Shown: positions 30,719 through 41,449, counted from the stretch's first letter. The stretch is DNA of 45,850 bases from an uncultured Rhodospirillales bacterium (GCA_937905845.1 CALCYJ010000310.1:1-45850), one strand, 5' to 3'. Notes: a model not told the origin generated them from the letters alone. Translations and numbers: made by a program.

Positions 30719-33700
30719 GTGAGAAGGATTATCGTCGGCCTCGTTGTCGTCGTGGCGCTGCTGGCAGCGGCGGCGGCCCTGGTGCCGCATTTCATCGATC
30801 TCGGCGGCTATCGCGGCGCGATCGCGGCGCGGGTCGAGGCTTTGACCGGGCGCAAGCTGACCCTCTCGGGCCCGCTTTCCTTCGCGCTGCTACCGAGCCC
30901 GCGCCTGAGTGTCGATGGCGTCCGTCTCGCCAATCCGCCGGGCGCTTCCCTGCCCGACCTCCTCGCGCTCAAGAGCCTGGAACTGCGGGTGGCGCTGCTG
31001 CCGCTCCTCACCGGTCATATCGAGGTCGAGAGCCTGCGCCTGGTCAAGCCGGTGCTCGATCTGGAAACGCTGGCGGATGGCAGCCGGAGCTGGGACTTCA
31101 GCCCGCGGCCGCCAGGGGCGGCCGGTGCGACCGGTGCGATCGGGGCGGCCGGGGCGGCTGGGGCGTCCCATCCCTCCGGCATCGAAGCCTCGGCCATCTC
31201 CGCCATCAGCCTGCAAAGCGTCGCGATCGACGACGGCACCTTGCTCTATCGCGATGCCGGCGGCGGGCGGCACGAGCGGCTGGAGCATATCGACGCCACC
31301 CTCGGGGCGACGACGCTTCAAGGCCCGTTCGTAGCCCAAGGCAGGCTTGAGACGGCGGGAAGGCCGGTAACTTTCTCGGCCGATATCGGCGCGCTCGATG
31401 CGACGCAGCCGGCCCTGGTCGATCTCACCCTCGGGCTTGGGCCCGGCGGCGCCGGCCTGCATTTCACCGGCCTCTTGACCGGCGGCACGCTTGCCGACGC
31501 CAGGATCGCGGGGCACGTCACGGCGCAGGTGAAGGATGCCGCGGCGCTGGCTGCAAGCTTCGGCCTTGGGGCCGGACCGGCCGGGCCGTTCAGCCTCGAT
31601 GCCAAGGCGGCACTCAGCGGCGCCGGCCTCGCCCTGGACGATCTCACGCTGGAAGGCGCGGGCAGTCATGCCCACGGCGCCCTGGCGGTCGGCTTCGGCC
31701 CGACGCCGCAGATCACCCTTTCCCTCGCGCTCAACCTGCTCGATCTCGACCGGCTGCTGGCGTCACCGGCGCACGGCGCCGCGGTCCCGCCGCCGTCATC
31801 AGGCGTGGCGCCGTCGTCACCGGGAGTGGCCCCGCCACCGGCCGCGGCCCCGCCGCCGGCCTTCACTCTGGCCCTGCCACCGGGAGTGGCCCTGCCACCG
31901 GGGGTGAGCGGCCGCCTCGATCTGACGGCGGAGGCGATCGTCTGGCGCGGCGACGTGATGCGGCAGGCGGCAATCCATGCGAGGCTCGCCGGCGGGATCC
32001 TCGATATCTCCCAGGCGCGCGTGCTGCTGCCGGGCGATAGCGCGCTCACGCTGCAAGGCCGCCTCGCCACGCCGTCGGGCGGGCCGCGCTTTGCCGGCAC
32101 GATCACCGCCACCGCCGACAATCTGCGCTCTCTCGCCACCTGGCTCGGCGCCGACCTGTCGCCGGTGCCGGCGAACCGGCTTCTCCGCGCGCGCCTGACC
32201 GCCGGCCTTGCGCTCGACGGCGGCGTGGTGCGGGCGGCGCCGCTCGATCTCGTGCTCGATTCCTCCCACCTCACCGGCGCGGCGGCGCTGACGCTCGGCG
32301 CGCGGCCGGCGGTCAGCGCCACCCTCGACCTCGACCGCGTCAGCCTCGACGCCTACCTGCCGGCCTCGACCGCGCCGGTCGCACCGGCCGCACCGGTCGC
32401 ACCGGCCGCACCGGTGGTGGCCAGCCCCGGCAAGGCTCCGGCGCACCCTGCGGGCCGGGGTTTTGGCGCGCTCACCGCCAAGCTCGGGCTGCATGTCGGC
32501 GAGCTGACCTTCCGCGGCATACCGGTGCGCGGCATCGTGGCGGACGCGCATCTTTCGGACGGGGTGCTGACGCTGGATCCGCTGACGGCGGCCGATGCCG
32601 GCGGCGCGGCGGTGGCGCTGTCGGGGCGGGTTGCGGGCCTTGGCGGCGCCCTGAGCCTCGATCTCAAGGTCAGCGTCAAGGCGGCCGATCCGACCGGCCT
32701 GTTCCTCCTGGCCGGCATCGCGCCGCCGCCGGCGCTGGCGGGTCTGCGGCCGATCGATCTGACGGGCGAGATTACCGGCGGCACAAGGGCGGTGACGGTT
32801 GCGAACCTGCGCGGGCGCATCGCCGGCACGAGCCTTCAGGGCAGCCTCGGCGTGGATCTCGGCGGTATGCGGCCGCGTCTGACGGCGAGGCTTGCGGTCG
32901 GGACGCTCGATCTTGATACCAGGACGAAATCTTCGAGGTCGTTAAGGCCGGCGCCGCCACCGGCGCTGCGGCCGACCGAACCGCCGGCCGGCGCCGCGCA
33001 ACAATCATCCAGACCGCCATCCCCGGCGCCATCTCCAGCCGATGCGCTCTCGCCACCCCTACCGGCCGCGGCCGCGGCTTTTGCCGGGACCAGCACGCCC
33101 TGGTCGCACGCGCCGCTGGCCCTAGGCCTGCTCCAGGCGTTCGACGCCGATGCCGTGTTCAGCGCCAAGCGCCTCATCTTCCAGGGCTATGACATCGGTC
33201 AGCCCGGCGCGAGCCTCAGCCTCGATAACGGTACGCTCACATTGCGGGCGATCACCGGGCAGATCTTCGGCGGCAGTTTCATCGTCAAGGGCCGCATCGC
33301 CAGCCGGCCGGCGATGCAGGCGAACCTGTCGCTCTCGCTTCAGAACGGCGATCTGGCGCAGGCCCTGACCAGGCTCACCGGCAGCGACCGCCTCTCGGGG
33401 CGCTTTTCGCTCACGGGCGATCTCGCGGCCGGCGGGCAGAGCCTGTTCGCCCTGGTACAAAATCTTGGTGGGACGCTGCGCTGGAGCGCCGCGAACGGCG
33501 TCATCCACGGCATCGATCTCCCGGGCCTGGGCAACGGCCTTGCGCAGTTCCACGGGCTGGCCGGCGGCGCGCAGGCCCTGAGCACGGCGCTATCGAGCGG
33601 CCAGACCCGCCTGATCAGCGGCGGCGGCACGTTCACGATCGCCCATGGCATTGCCACTACAAGCGACAGTCAGGCCCTGCTCGACGGCGGCACGACGAAA

Positions 33701-34006
33701 CTCACCGGCCAGATCGACCTGCCCGCCTGGACGATGGATCTCGTGTCGGCGCTGCAATTGAGCACGCCGACCTCGGTTCCGCCCGTCGCCATCGCCCTCA
33801 AGGGACCGATCAACCAGCCGCGGCGCGAGGTGAAGACGGCCGCGCTCGAGCGCTATCTGCTGCAACGAATCGGCGGCCGGCTGCTCGGCACGGGCGATGC
33901 GGGTGCGGCACCGGGAACATCGGCCGCGCCGGGGACGGCGGGATCATCGCCACCGCCCAAGCCGCAGGATGTGCTGAAAGGGCTGCTCAAGAGCCTCGTG
34001 CATTGA
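30719..34006 (+). CDS. AsmA-family envelope protein
   Basis: A 1095-residue protein with one N-terminal membrane anchor (about 4-22), the AsmA N-terminal pattern VPHFIDLGGYRGAIAARVEALTGR (quoted in part: residues 22-45) and long beta-rich periplasmic repeats. It ends with an AsmA_2 C-terminal domain: NLSLSLQNGDL, LSGRFSLTGDL, NLGGTLRW and IDLPAWTMDL. The family belongs to the AsmA/TamB-like group implicated in lipid transport and outer-membrane integrity. Several Pro/Ala or Gly/Ala linkers separate the modules, and two are made of 9-bp tandem repeats. The start is a GTG after GCGGAG. The 3' end overlaps the convergent RHH gene by 20 bases. Confidence 0.88.
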   Translation: MRRIIVGLVVVVALLAAAAALVPHFIDLGGYRGAIAARVEALTGRKLTLSGPLSFALLPSPRLSVDGVRLANPPGASLPDLLALKSLELRVALLPLLTGHIEVESLRLVKPVLDLETLADGSRSWDFSPRPPGAAGATGAIGAAGAAGASHPSGIEASAISAISLQSVAIDDGTLLYRDAGGGRHERLEHIDATLGATTLQGPFVAQGRLETAGRPVTFSADIGALDATQPALVDLTLGLGPGGAGLHFTGLLTGGTLADARIAGHVTAQVKDAAALAASFGLGAGPAGPFSLDAKAALSGAGLALDDLTLEGAGSHAHGALAVGFGPTPQITLSLALNLLDLDRLLASPAHGAAVPPPSSGVAPSSPGVAPPPAAAPPPAFTLALPPGVALPPGVSGRLDLTAEAIVWRGDVMRQAAIHARLAGGILDISQARVLLPGDSALTLQGRLATPSGGPRFAGTITATADNLRSLATWLGADLSPVPANRLLRARLTAGLALDGGVVRAAPLDLVLDSSHLTGAAALTLGARPAVSATLDLDRVSLDAYLPASTAPVAPAAPVAPAAPVVASPGKAPAHPAGRGFGALTAKLGLHVGELTFRGIPVRGIVADAHLSDGVLTLDPLTAADAGGAAVALSGRVAGLGGALSLDLKVSVKAADPTGLFLLAGIAPPPALAGLRPIDLTGEITGGTRAVTVANLRGRIAGTSLQGSLGVDLGGMRPRLTARLAVGTLDLDTRTKSSRSLRPAPPPALRPTEPPAGAAQQSSRPPSPAPSPADALSPPLPAAAAAFAGTSTPWSHAPLALGLLQAFDADAVFSAKRLIFQGYDIGQPGASLSLDNGTLTLRAITGQIFGGSFIVKGRIASRPAMQANLSLSLQNGDLAQALTRLTGSDRLSGRFSLTGDLAAGGQSLFALVQNLGGTLRWSAANGVIHGIDLPGLGNGLAQFHGLAGGAQALSTALSSGQTRLISGGGTFTIAHGIATTSDSQALLDGGTTKLTGQIDLPAWTMDLVSALQLSTPTSVPPVAIALKGPINQPRREVKTAALERYLLQRIGGRLLGTGDAGAAPGTSAAPGTAGSSPPPKPQDVLKGLLKSLVH
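31115..31168 (+). repeat. 9-bp tandem array B (6 units) inside the AsmA gene
   Basis: Six in-frame 9-mers of the type GGTGCGACC or GGGGCGGCC. They encode Gly-Ala-X six times (residues 133-150). Confidence 0.75.
32372..32416 (+). repeat. 9-bp tandem array C (5 units) inside the AsmA gene, opposite orientation
   Basis: Five in-frame 9-mers GCACCGGTC or GCACCGGCC. They are the reverse complement (rotated) of the array B unit, so here they encode Ala-Pro-Val/Ala repeats (residues 552-566). Confidence 0.75.
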
Positions 34007-34265
34007 GATTGGGCGTGGCGCCGGCGGCGGGAGCGGTCAGGGCGGCATCCTCGGGCCGCGCGCGCAGGCTGTGCAGCACGAACACCCGGATGGCGCTGGA
34101 CAGATTGCCCTGGCGGTCGTGGTCGATCTCGCTCACCAGGTGATTGACGGTGATGTCGCGCGCGGCGGCGATCTCGCGCAGCGCGGCCCAGAACGCCTCT
34201 TCGAGCGATACGCTGGTGCGGTGCCCCGCCACCACGACGGAGCGCTTTCTGAGTGTCGTCGGCAT
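33987..34265 (-). CDS. Ribbon-helix-helix (RHH_4) DNA-binding protein
   Basis: A 92-residue protein. KRSVVVAGHRTSVSLEEAFW (7-26) forms the beta ribbon and first helix, LREIAAARDITVNHLVSEID the second helix, and NLSSAIRVFVLHSL the conserved end of the RHH_4 family seen beside fumC in many alphaproteobacteria. The tail after residue 70 is not conserved. GGAG precedes the ATG. Probably a small transcriptional regulator or nucleoid factor; the target is unknown. It lies downstream of fumC on the same strand with a 52-base gap, so co-transcription is likely. Confidence 0.85.
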   Translation of the reverse strand: MPTTLRKRSVVVAGHRTSVSLEEAFWAALREIAAARDITVNHLVSEIDHDRQGNLSSAIRVFVLHSLRARPEDAALTAPAAGATPNLNARGS

Positions 34266-34317
34266 TCGCCACTCCTTAACCGTCTTGCGGCCTCTCCTCC
34301 ATTCGCCTGCCCGCGCC

Positions 34318-35787
<1,470 letters not shown>

Positions 35788-35803
35788 CGCTGCCTCCGCG
35801 ATT

Positions 35804-35829
35804 ACCCGGCGCCGGGCCGGGCGCCGGGT
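35804..35829 (-). promoter_or_regulatory. GC-rich leader hairpin of fumC
   Basis: A perfect 10-bp stem (ACCCGGCGCC and GGCGCCGGGT) with a six-base loop ends 16 bases before the fumC ATG. GGAGG lies between the hairpin and the start. It could limit ribosome access or stabilise the message. Confidence 0.45.
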
Positions 35830-35981
35830 CAGGCCAGTCTAGAGCCATATCGGTTCCGATGGAATGGAAAGCGGGCTCTATCTCTTTGCCCGGGCAGGCT
35901 CTTTTCCCAAAAATGACCGGATTTTGTCGCAGAAACATCCCGATTGCGGCGCCGACACGGGCCGACCTGCCCGGGCGCGGG

Positions 35982-37595
<1,614 letters not shown>

Positions 37596-37764
37596 GGCAA
37601 ATCCTCAAGTCGGGGCGCGGTATCGCGGGAAATCCGGGCAGGGCCCAAGGCTTGAACGGGCCGCTGTTACCATCGTGCAATCATGCGGCCGTTACGGCGA
37701 TGAGACGGCGATGAACGGGGGACGACCCCAGCCGTGGGACGGCCGGAACTGTCGTATGGCGGGT

Positions 37765-38295
37765 CTAATGTTTCTTGCGAAAGGCGTCGAGCGGCACCAC
37801 TTCGCCACTCTTGCGATCGGCATCCTCGATGGTTTCACCCACGGCTTCGGCCGGTTCGGGCAGCGGCGGCTCGGGTTGCTCCTCGGGCGGCACCGGATGG
37901 GCGCGGGCGGAGAGCGGTTTGCCGGCGACCGCAGCCGTCATGGTACCGCGGAACTGCAAGCCGAAATCCACGCTCGGATCGGCGAACGAGGTCACGGCGG
38001 CGAACGGGATCTTCATGCGCTCCGGGATGCGGTTGAAGGAGAGCGTCACCGCGAAACCCGCCTCGTCCACGGTAAGATCCCAGAACTGATGCTGGAGGAC
38101 GATGGTCATCTCTTCGGGATAGGTGTTCTGAAGATAAGGAGGGATCTCGACCCCGGGTGCGGCGGTGCGGAAGGAGATGAAGAAGTGGTGGTTGCCCGAC
38201 AGGCCGTTGATCCCGGTCTGCTGCAAAGCGGTGCGGACGACGCCGCGCAGCGCGTCCTCCACCATGAGGCTGTAGTTCAATCCTTCGCTCGGCAT
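37765..38295 (-). CDS. sspB: SspB, ClpXP adaptor (alphaproteobacterial type)
   Basis: Dimeric adaptor that binds the AANDN part of tmRNA tags and hands tagged proteins to ClpXP. The 176 residues show the alpha-SspB fold: LMVEDALRGVVRTAL, NHHFFISFRTAAPGVEIP, YPEEMTIVLQHQFWDL, LSFNRIPERMKIPF and DPSVDFGLQF. An acidic/Pro-rich linker leads to the C-terminal VVPLDAFRKK, which has the form of the ClpX-docking peptide. The tmRNA gene whose tag it should recognise begins about 580 bases upstream and ends about 225 bases upstream on the same strand. Confidence 0.93.
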   Translation of the reverse strand: MPSEGLNYSLMVEDALRGVVRTALQQTGINGLSGNHHFFISFRTAAPGVEIPPYLQNTYPEEMTIVLQHQFWDLTVDEAGFAVTLSFNRIPERMKIPFAAVTSFADPSVDFGLQFRGTMTAAVAGKPLSARAHPVPPEEQPEPPLPEPAEAVGETIEDADRKSGEVVPLDAFRKKH

Positions 38296-38479
38296 CTGTC
38301 GTCAGCTCCTGGTCCGCCGGCCGGGGGTGAAACCCGGTCCGCAATCCATCCCGATCCACAAGACCGGGGCCCCGCGCGGCCGGGCGCCCGTCCGGCCTCA
38401 ATACTAGCCCGGATCATGGCCAATCCCAGTAAAAAAGTCGTGTCCTGCCGGGGTGGATAAGACCCAAGGATGGCACGGT

Positions 38480-38514
38480 ATGGGCCAGGGAGGGTTAATG
38501 GGCCAGGGAGGGTT
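38480..38514. repeat. 17-bp direct repeat next to the tmRNA 3' end
   Basis: ATGGGCCAGGGAGGGTT occurs at 38480-38496 and 38498-38514, separated by one base. On the - strand it lies just beyond the last recognisable tmRNA helix, so it may be part of the precursor trailer. The rest of 38296-38479 holds only the sspB leader. Confidence 0.6.
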
Positions 38515-38519
38515 GGAAG

Positions 38520-38876
38520 GTTCAAGTGGTGGGCTTCTGTTGCCAGGTGCCCACCGAACCCCGAGGCTACCGCTGTTTAGGCGGCGATCCTCATGTCAAC
38601 GGAATTGTCGTTGGCATTTGTCATTTGACCCGATAACGGCGGTATCATGCCGGGCAAAAGCTGAGTCTTTACCGCGCACGTCGATCCTGATTCGCCCCCA
38701 GCAGAAGCCCACGATCCAAATCTCGCATCGGGTCTTGCGCCGGAGCCCTGCCGGCTTCGCAAAGCGCGGCTGGGGATGGGCGCAGGCCATGGGCTTGTGG
38801 TGGAGGCGCCGGGTACTGCCCCCGGGTCCGCAACGCTTATTTCAAACAGCGTTTATCGCCATAGTCGGTTGCCCGA
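38520..38876 (-). ncRNA. ssrA: tmRNA, circularly permuted two-piece (alpha type)
   Basis: Ribosome-rescue RNA. Read on the - strand, the acceptor piece comes first: hairpin AACGCT/AGCGTT, T stem CCGGG (38825-38821), seven-base loop GGCAGTA, CCCGG (38813-38809), then CGCCTCC, A and CCA ending at 38798. After a 98-base intervening segment the coding piece starts at 38699 with GGGGGCG, which pairs with CGCCTCC over seven positions including the G3-U wobble that identifies alanine tRNAs. AATCAGGATCGACG, the conserved tmRNA 5' motif, follows. The tag frame is 38615-38577 and the last helix GGTGGGC/GCCCACC with loop ACCTGGCAACAGAA is at 38555-38528. Outer ends (38876, 38520) are estimates from the promoter and last helix. 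In alphaproteobacteria the precursor is known to be cut into two RNAs. Confidence 0.92.
38577..38615 (-). other. tmRNA tag reading frame
   Basis: Resume codon GCC at 38615, then A-N-D-N-S-V-D-M-R-I-A-A and stop TAA (38579-38577). ANDN at the start and AA at the end match alphaproteobacterial degradation tags; the charged alanine adds one A in front. Confidence 0.9.
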
Positions 38877-38883
38877 CCCAGGA

Positions 38884-38912
38884 TATATAGGCCATCGGCG
38901 GTGCAATTAGAA
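38884..38912 (-). promoter_or_regulatory. Promoter of ssrA
   Basis: On the - strand TTCTAA (38912-38907), a 17-base spacer and TATATA (38889-38884). Transcription would start near 38876, just before the acceptor piece. The -10 is strong; the -35 is weak. Confidence 0.5.
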
Positions 38913-38939
38913 GGGGTTTGCGCGGACGGCGGGGCGAAA

Positions 38940-38969
38940 CGAAATCCGATTCCCTAGGGTCGGATTTCG
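38940..38969. repeat. 10-bp inverted repeat between ssrA and thyX
   Basis: CGAAATCCGA and TCGGATTTCG flank a ten-base loop that itself contains the palindrome CCCTAGGG. It lies between the divergent ssrA promoter and thyX and could be an operator for either, or a hairpin in the thyX leader. Confidence 0.55.
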
Positions 38970-39017
38970 CTCTAGTGTCCCTGTTCCGCCGCCAGCCCCG
39001 AATCGAGCCGATCCGCC

Positions 39018-39956
39018 ATGCCCTTAAGTCCCGAGCAAGCCCAGGAGATCGAGCAGAGCCGCGCGCAGAGCTTTACCACCCGGCGCGCCACCGTCCCGGC
39101 GCTGGAGGAGATCCTCTATCAGGCGCTTCCCGTGCTCGACCATGGCTTCATCCGCGTGGTCGATTACATGGGCGACGATGCCGCGGTGGTGCAGGCGGCG
39201 CGGGTATCCTATGGCCGCGGCACCCGCCGGGTGAGCGAGGACCAGGGGCTGATCAACTACCTGATGCGCCATCGCCATACCACGCCCTTCGAGATGTGCG
39301 AGATCAAGTACCACGTGAAGCTGCCGATCTTCGTGGCGCGCCAGTGGATCCGCCACCGCACCGCCAATGTGAACGAATATTCGGCGCGCTATTCGATCCT
39401 CGACCGCGAGTTCTATCTGCCGGCGCCGGCGCAGCTTGCGGCGCAGTCCCGCACCAACCGCCAGGGCCGCGGCGAGGTGCTGGAAGGGGCCGATGCTTCG
39501 TTCGTGCTCGATCTTCTCAAGCGCGACGCCGAACAGGCCCATGACGATTACGAGGCGATGCTGAACGAGGGGTCGCAGGGCCGCCCGCACGATCCCGCCA
39601 GGGCGGGTCTGGCGCGCGAACTCGCCCGGATGAACCTGCCGCTCAGCACCTATACGCAATGGTACTGGAAGACCGATCTCTTCAACCTGCTGCATTTCCT
39701 GTCGCTGCGCGCCGATTCCCATGCCCAGTACGAGATCCGCGTCTATGCCGAGGCGATGCTGGAGACGGCGCGCCGCTGGGTTCCCATGACCCATGCCGCC
39801 TTCCTCGATTACCGTATCGGCGGCGCGCCGATTTCCGCCAAGGGTCTGGCCCTGGTGCGGCGTCTGCTGGCCGGCGAGGCCGTCGATCAGGCGGAAAGCG
39901 GGCTCAGCGCGCGGGAATGGCGCGAGCTGATGGCCCTGCTCGGCCGCGCGGGCTAG
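39018..39956 (+). CDS. thyX: ThyX, flavin-dependent thymidylate synthase
   Basis: Makes dTMP from dUMP using FAD, NADPH and methylene-tetrahydrofolate, without the DHFR-coupled chemistry of ThyA. The 312-residue protein carries the ThyX signature RHR-x7-S as [13 protein letters not shown] (112-124), with [18 protein letters not shown] upstream and [22 protein letters not shown] (quoted in part) downstream. Proteins of this size are usual in alphaproteobacteria. It stands alone on the + strand, divergent from ssrA, with a strong hairpin at its stop codon. Confidence 0.96.
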   Translation: MPLSPEQAQEIEQSRAQSFTTRRATVPALEEILYQALPVLDHGFIRVVDYMGDDAAVVQAARVSYGRGTRRVSEDQGLINYLMRHRHTTPFEMCEIKYHVKLPIFVARQWIRHRTANVNEYSARYSILDREFYLPAPAQLAAQSRTNRQGRGEVLEGADASFVLDLLKRDAEQAHDDYEAMLNEGSQGRPHDPARAGLARELARMNLPLSTYTQWYWKTDLFNLLHFLSLRADSHAQYEIRVYAEAMLETARRWVPMTHAAFLDYRIGGAPISAKGLALVRRLLAGEAVDQAESGLSAREWRELMALLGRAG

Positions 39957-40000
39957 CGCGCTTTCCGACCGGCTGGAATCAGCCGGTCGGAATTCGCGCT
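39955..40000 (+). terminator. Long hairpin at the end of thyX
   Basis: TTCCGACCGGCTG (39963-39975), tetraloop GAAT and CAGCCGGTCGGAA (39980-39992) form 13 perfect pairs. Beyond a two-base mismatch, AGCGCG (39955-39960) pairs with CGCGCT (39995-40000). The element overlaps the thyX stop. It is a likely transcription end or 3' stabiliser, without a T run. Confidence 0.5.
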
Positions 40001-40299
40001 CACTCAACATCTTGAGCCTGTCGCCGCCGGCCGGGGGCGGTGGAGGCGGCAAAAAATCGGGCCGGACGATGTTGATGGCGCCGGCCCGGCGGAGTTGGGA
40101 CTTGGGAGAGTGATCGGCGCAGAATGCCACGGAGAGAGCCGGCAACGACTTGATTTATGTCAAGTTCCTGGCGCGGATGGTCAAGAAACCCGGAATTTTC
40201 TCCCGGCCGGAAAAGCGATTCCCCTTTTTCGGGTTATGTTCTAGGGTCCGTCCGCATTGGGGGTTCCGTCCGCCGATAGACCGGCGTAAAGGAGGCAGA
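39957..40299. other. thyX-lipoprotein intergenic region
   Basis: 343 bases without a gene. It holds the thyX hairpin at its left end, GC-rich unstructured sequence, an FNR/FixK-like box at 40150-40163 and a Shine-Dalgarno AAAGGAGG at 40288-40295 before the lipoprotein. An in-frame extension of the lipoprotein gene back to 40150 is not credible because the signal peptide begins at 40300. Confidence 0.6.
40150..40163. promoter_or_regulatory. FNR/FixK-like box
   Basis: TTGATTTATGTCAA fits the CRP/FNR-family consensus TTGA-N6-TCAA, and the dyad extends to ACTTGA-N6-TCAAGT (40148-40165). It lies 137 bases before the lipoprotein start. In alphaproteobacteria such sites bind FixK, FnrL or Dnr regulators in response to low oxygen or nitric oxide. 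Function is inferred from the motif only. Confidence 0.45.
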
Positions 40300-40794
40300 A
40301 TGTCGCTTGCAACCCGGATTGCCGCCGCGCTTCTCGTGGTGCTGTTCGGCCTGACCGGCTGTAGCACCAACGATGCCGGCGGGAAGCAGACCGATACGCA
40401 GCTCACGCAATTGACCGATGTTCCGCTGCCGGCCGGCTACAGCCTCGACCACAGCGATACGTTCCTTCTCGGCGAAGGCGACCAATGGAGCGGCCGGCTG
40501 GTCTATAAGATCAATTCCTCGGCCGACGAAATGTTCAATTTCATCCGCCGGCAGATGCCGGTTCTGGGCTGGAAGGAAGTGTCGGTCTATCGGGCACCGA
40601 TCAGCGTTCTGACCTTCACCCGCGGCAACCGGGTGGCGACGATCCGCATCTCGCGCGGCACTTTCTATGGCGCCACGGTGGATATGGTGGTGGCGCCTTC
40701 GACCGCGGGTGGCGGCGCCATGCAATCGGGCGATCTGCAACCGCCGCCGCCGCCGGGCCCCAACCGCGGCGTCGAGGTGCAGCCGCTCAAATAG
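40300..40794 (+). CDS. Putative small lipoprotein
   Basis: A 164-residue precursor with a signal peptide and lipobox LTGC (cysteine at 21). The mature part has one compact domain: VPLPAGYSLDHSDTFLLG, WSGRLVYKINSSADEMFNFI, MPVLGWKEVSVYRAPISVLTF and RVATIRI. The tail is rich in Pro and Gly. I recognise the pattern as a family of bacterial lipoproteins of unknown function but cannot name it. AAAGGAGG five bases before the ATG at 40300 fixes the start. An FNR/FixK-like box upstream hints at oxygen control. The 3' end overlaps tag by eight bases, tail to tail. Confidence 0.8.
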   Translation: MSLATRIAAALLVVLFGLTGCSTNDAGGKQTDTQLTQLTDVPLPAGYSLDHSDTFLLGEGDQWSGRLVYKINSSADEMFNFIRRQMPVLGWKEVSVYRAPISVLTFTRGNRVATIRISRGTFYGATVDMVVAPSTAGGGAMQSGDLQPPPPPGPNRGVEVQPLK

Positions 40795-41407
40795 CCGGCC
40801 GCCGCGGCTTTCGCCTGCCGTGGGCGGGGTGGCGGAAGCAGCCGGTCACGTGATCGTTCACCATGCCGACCGCCTGCATGAAAGCGTAGCAGATGGTGGG
40901 GCCGACGAAGGTGAAGCCCTGGGCTTTCAGGGCTTTCGACATCGCGCGGCTCTCCGCCGTCTCGGCCGGCACCTCGTCCCGGCTGCGCCAGGCATTGACC
41001 TTGGGCGCGCCGCCGGTGAATTGCCAGAGATAGGCGGCGAAACTCTCCTCGCGCGCGGAAAGCGCGAGATAGGCGCGGGCGCTGGCGATGGCGCCGGTGA
41101 TCTTGGCGCGGTTGCGCACGATGCCGGCATCCGCCATCAGCGCGTCGAGCTTGCGCTGGTCGTAGCGGGCGATGATCTCCGGCGCGAACCCGTCGAAGGC
41201 GGTGCGAAAACGGTCGCGCTTGCGCAGGATGGTGATCCAGGACAGGCCGGCCTGGAACCCGTCGAGCAGCAGCTTCTCGAACAGGGCCCGGCTGTCATAT
41301 TCGGGCACCCCCCATTCCTCGTCGTGATAGGCGATATAGAGCGGATCGGCCGTGGCCCAGCCGCACCGCTGCCGGCCATCCTCGGCCACTTTTCCTGCCT
41401 CGCTCAC
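40787..41407 (-). CDS. tag: Tag, DNA-3-methyladenine glycosylase I
   Basis: Base-excision enzyme that removes 3-methyladenine from DNA. The 206 residues align with E. coli TagI at a constant shift of 11. The zinc snap is C15, H28, H186 and C190, and the adenine-binding glutamate is E44 in LFEKLLLDGFQAGLSW. DPLYIAYHDEEWGVP and FTFVGPTICYAFMQAVGMVNDH (quoted in part) are typical. It lies 42 bases downstream of ygfZ on the same strand, so both may share a transcript. Confidence 0.96.
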   Translation of the reverse strand: MSEAGKVAEDGRQRCGWATADPLYIAYHDEEWGVPEYDSRALFEKLLLDGFQAGLSWITILRKRDRFRTAFDGFAPEIIARYDQRKLDALMADAGIVRNRAKITGAIASARAYLALSAREESFAAYLWQFTGGAPKVNAWRSRDEVPAETAESRAMSKALKAQGFTFVGPTICYAFMQAVGMVNDHVTGCFRHPAHGRRKPRRPAI

Positions 41408-41449
41408 GGCTTCCTCCAGCTCCTGCCCGCCTGCTCCGGCCCGGCCCTT

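Noticed and set aside
38577-38762. 61-codon - strand frame ending in ANDNSVDMRIAA
   Set aside because: Only the last 12 codons are meaningful, as the tmRNA tag; the upstream part lies in the structured RNA and intervening segment.
38453-38890. 145-codon + strand frame in the sspB-thyX gap
   Set aside because: It covers the antisense of the tmRNA gene, which explains the region fully; the frame has no family resemblance.
40150-40299. N-terminal extension of the lipoprotein to 40150
   Set aside because: AAAGGAGG and a proper signal peptide with lipobox begin at 40300; the extension is basic, unconserved and overlaps the FNR-like box.
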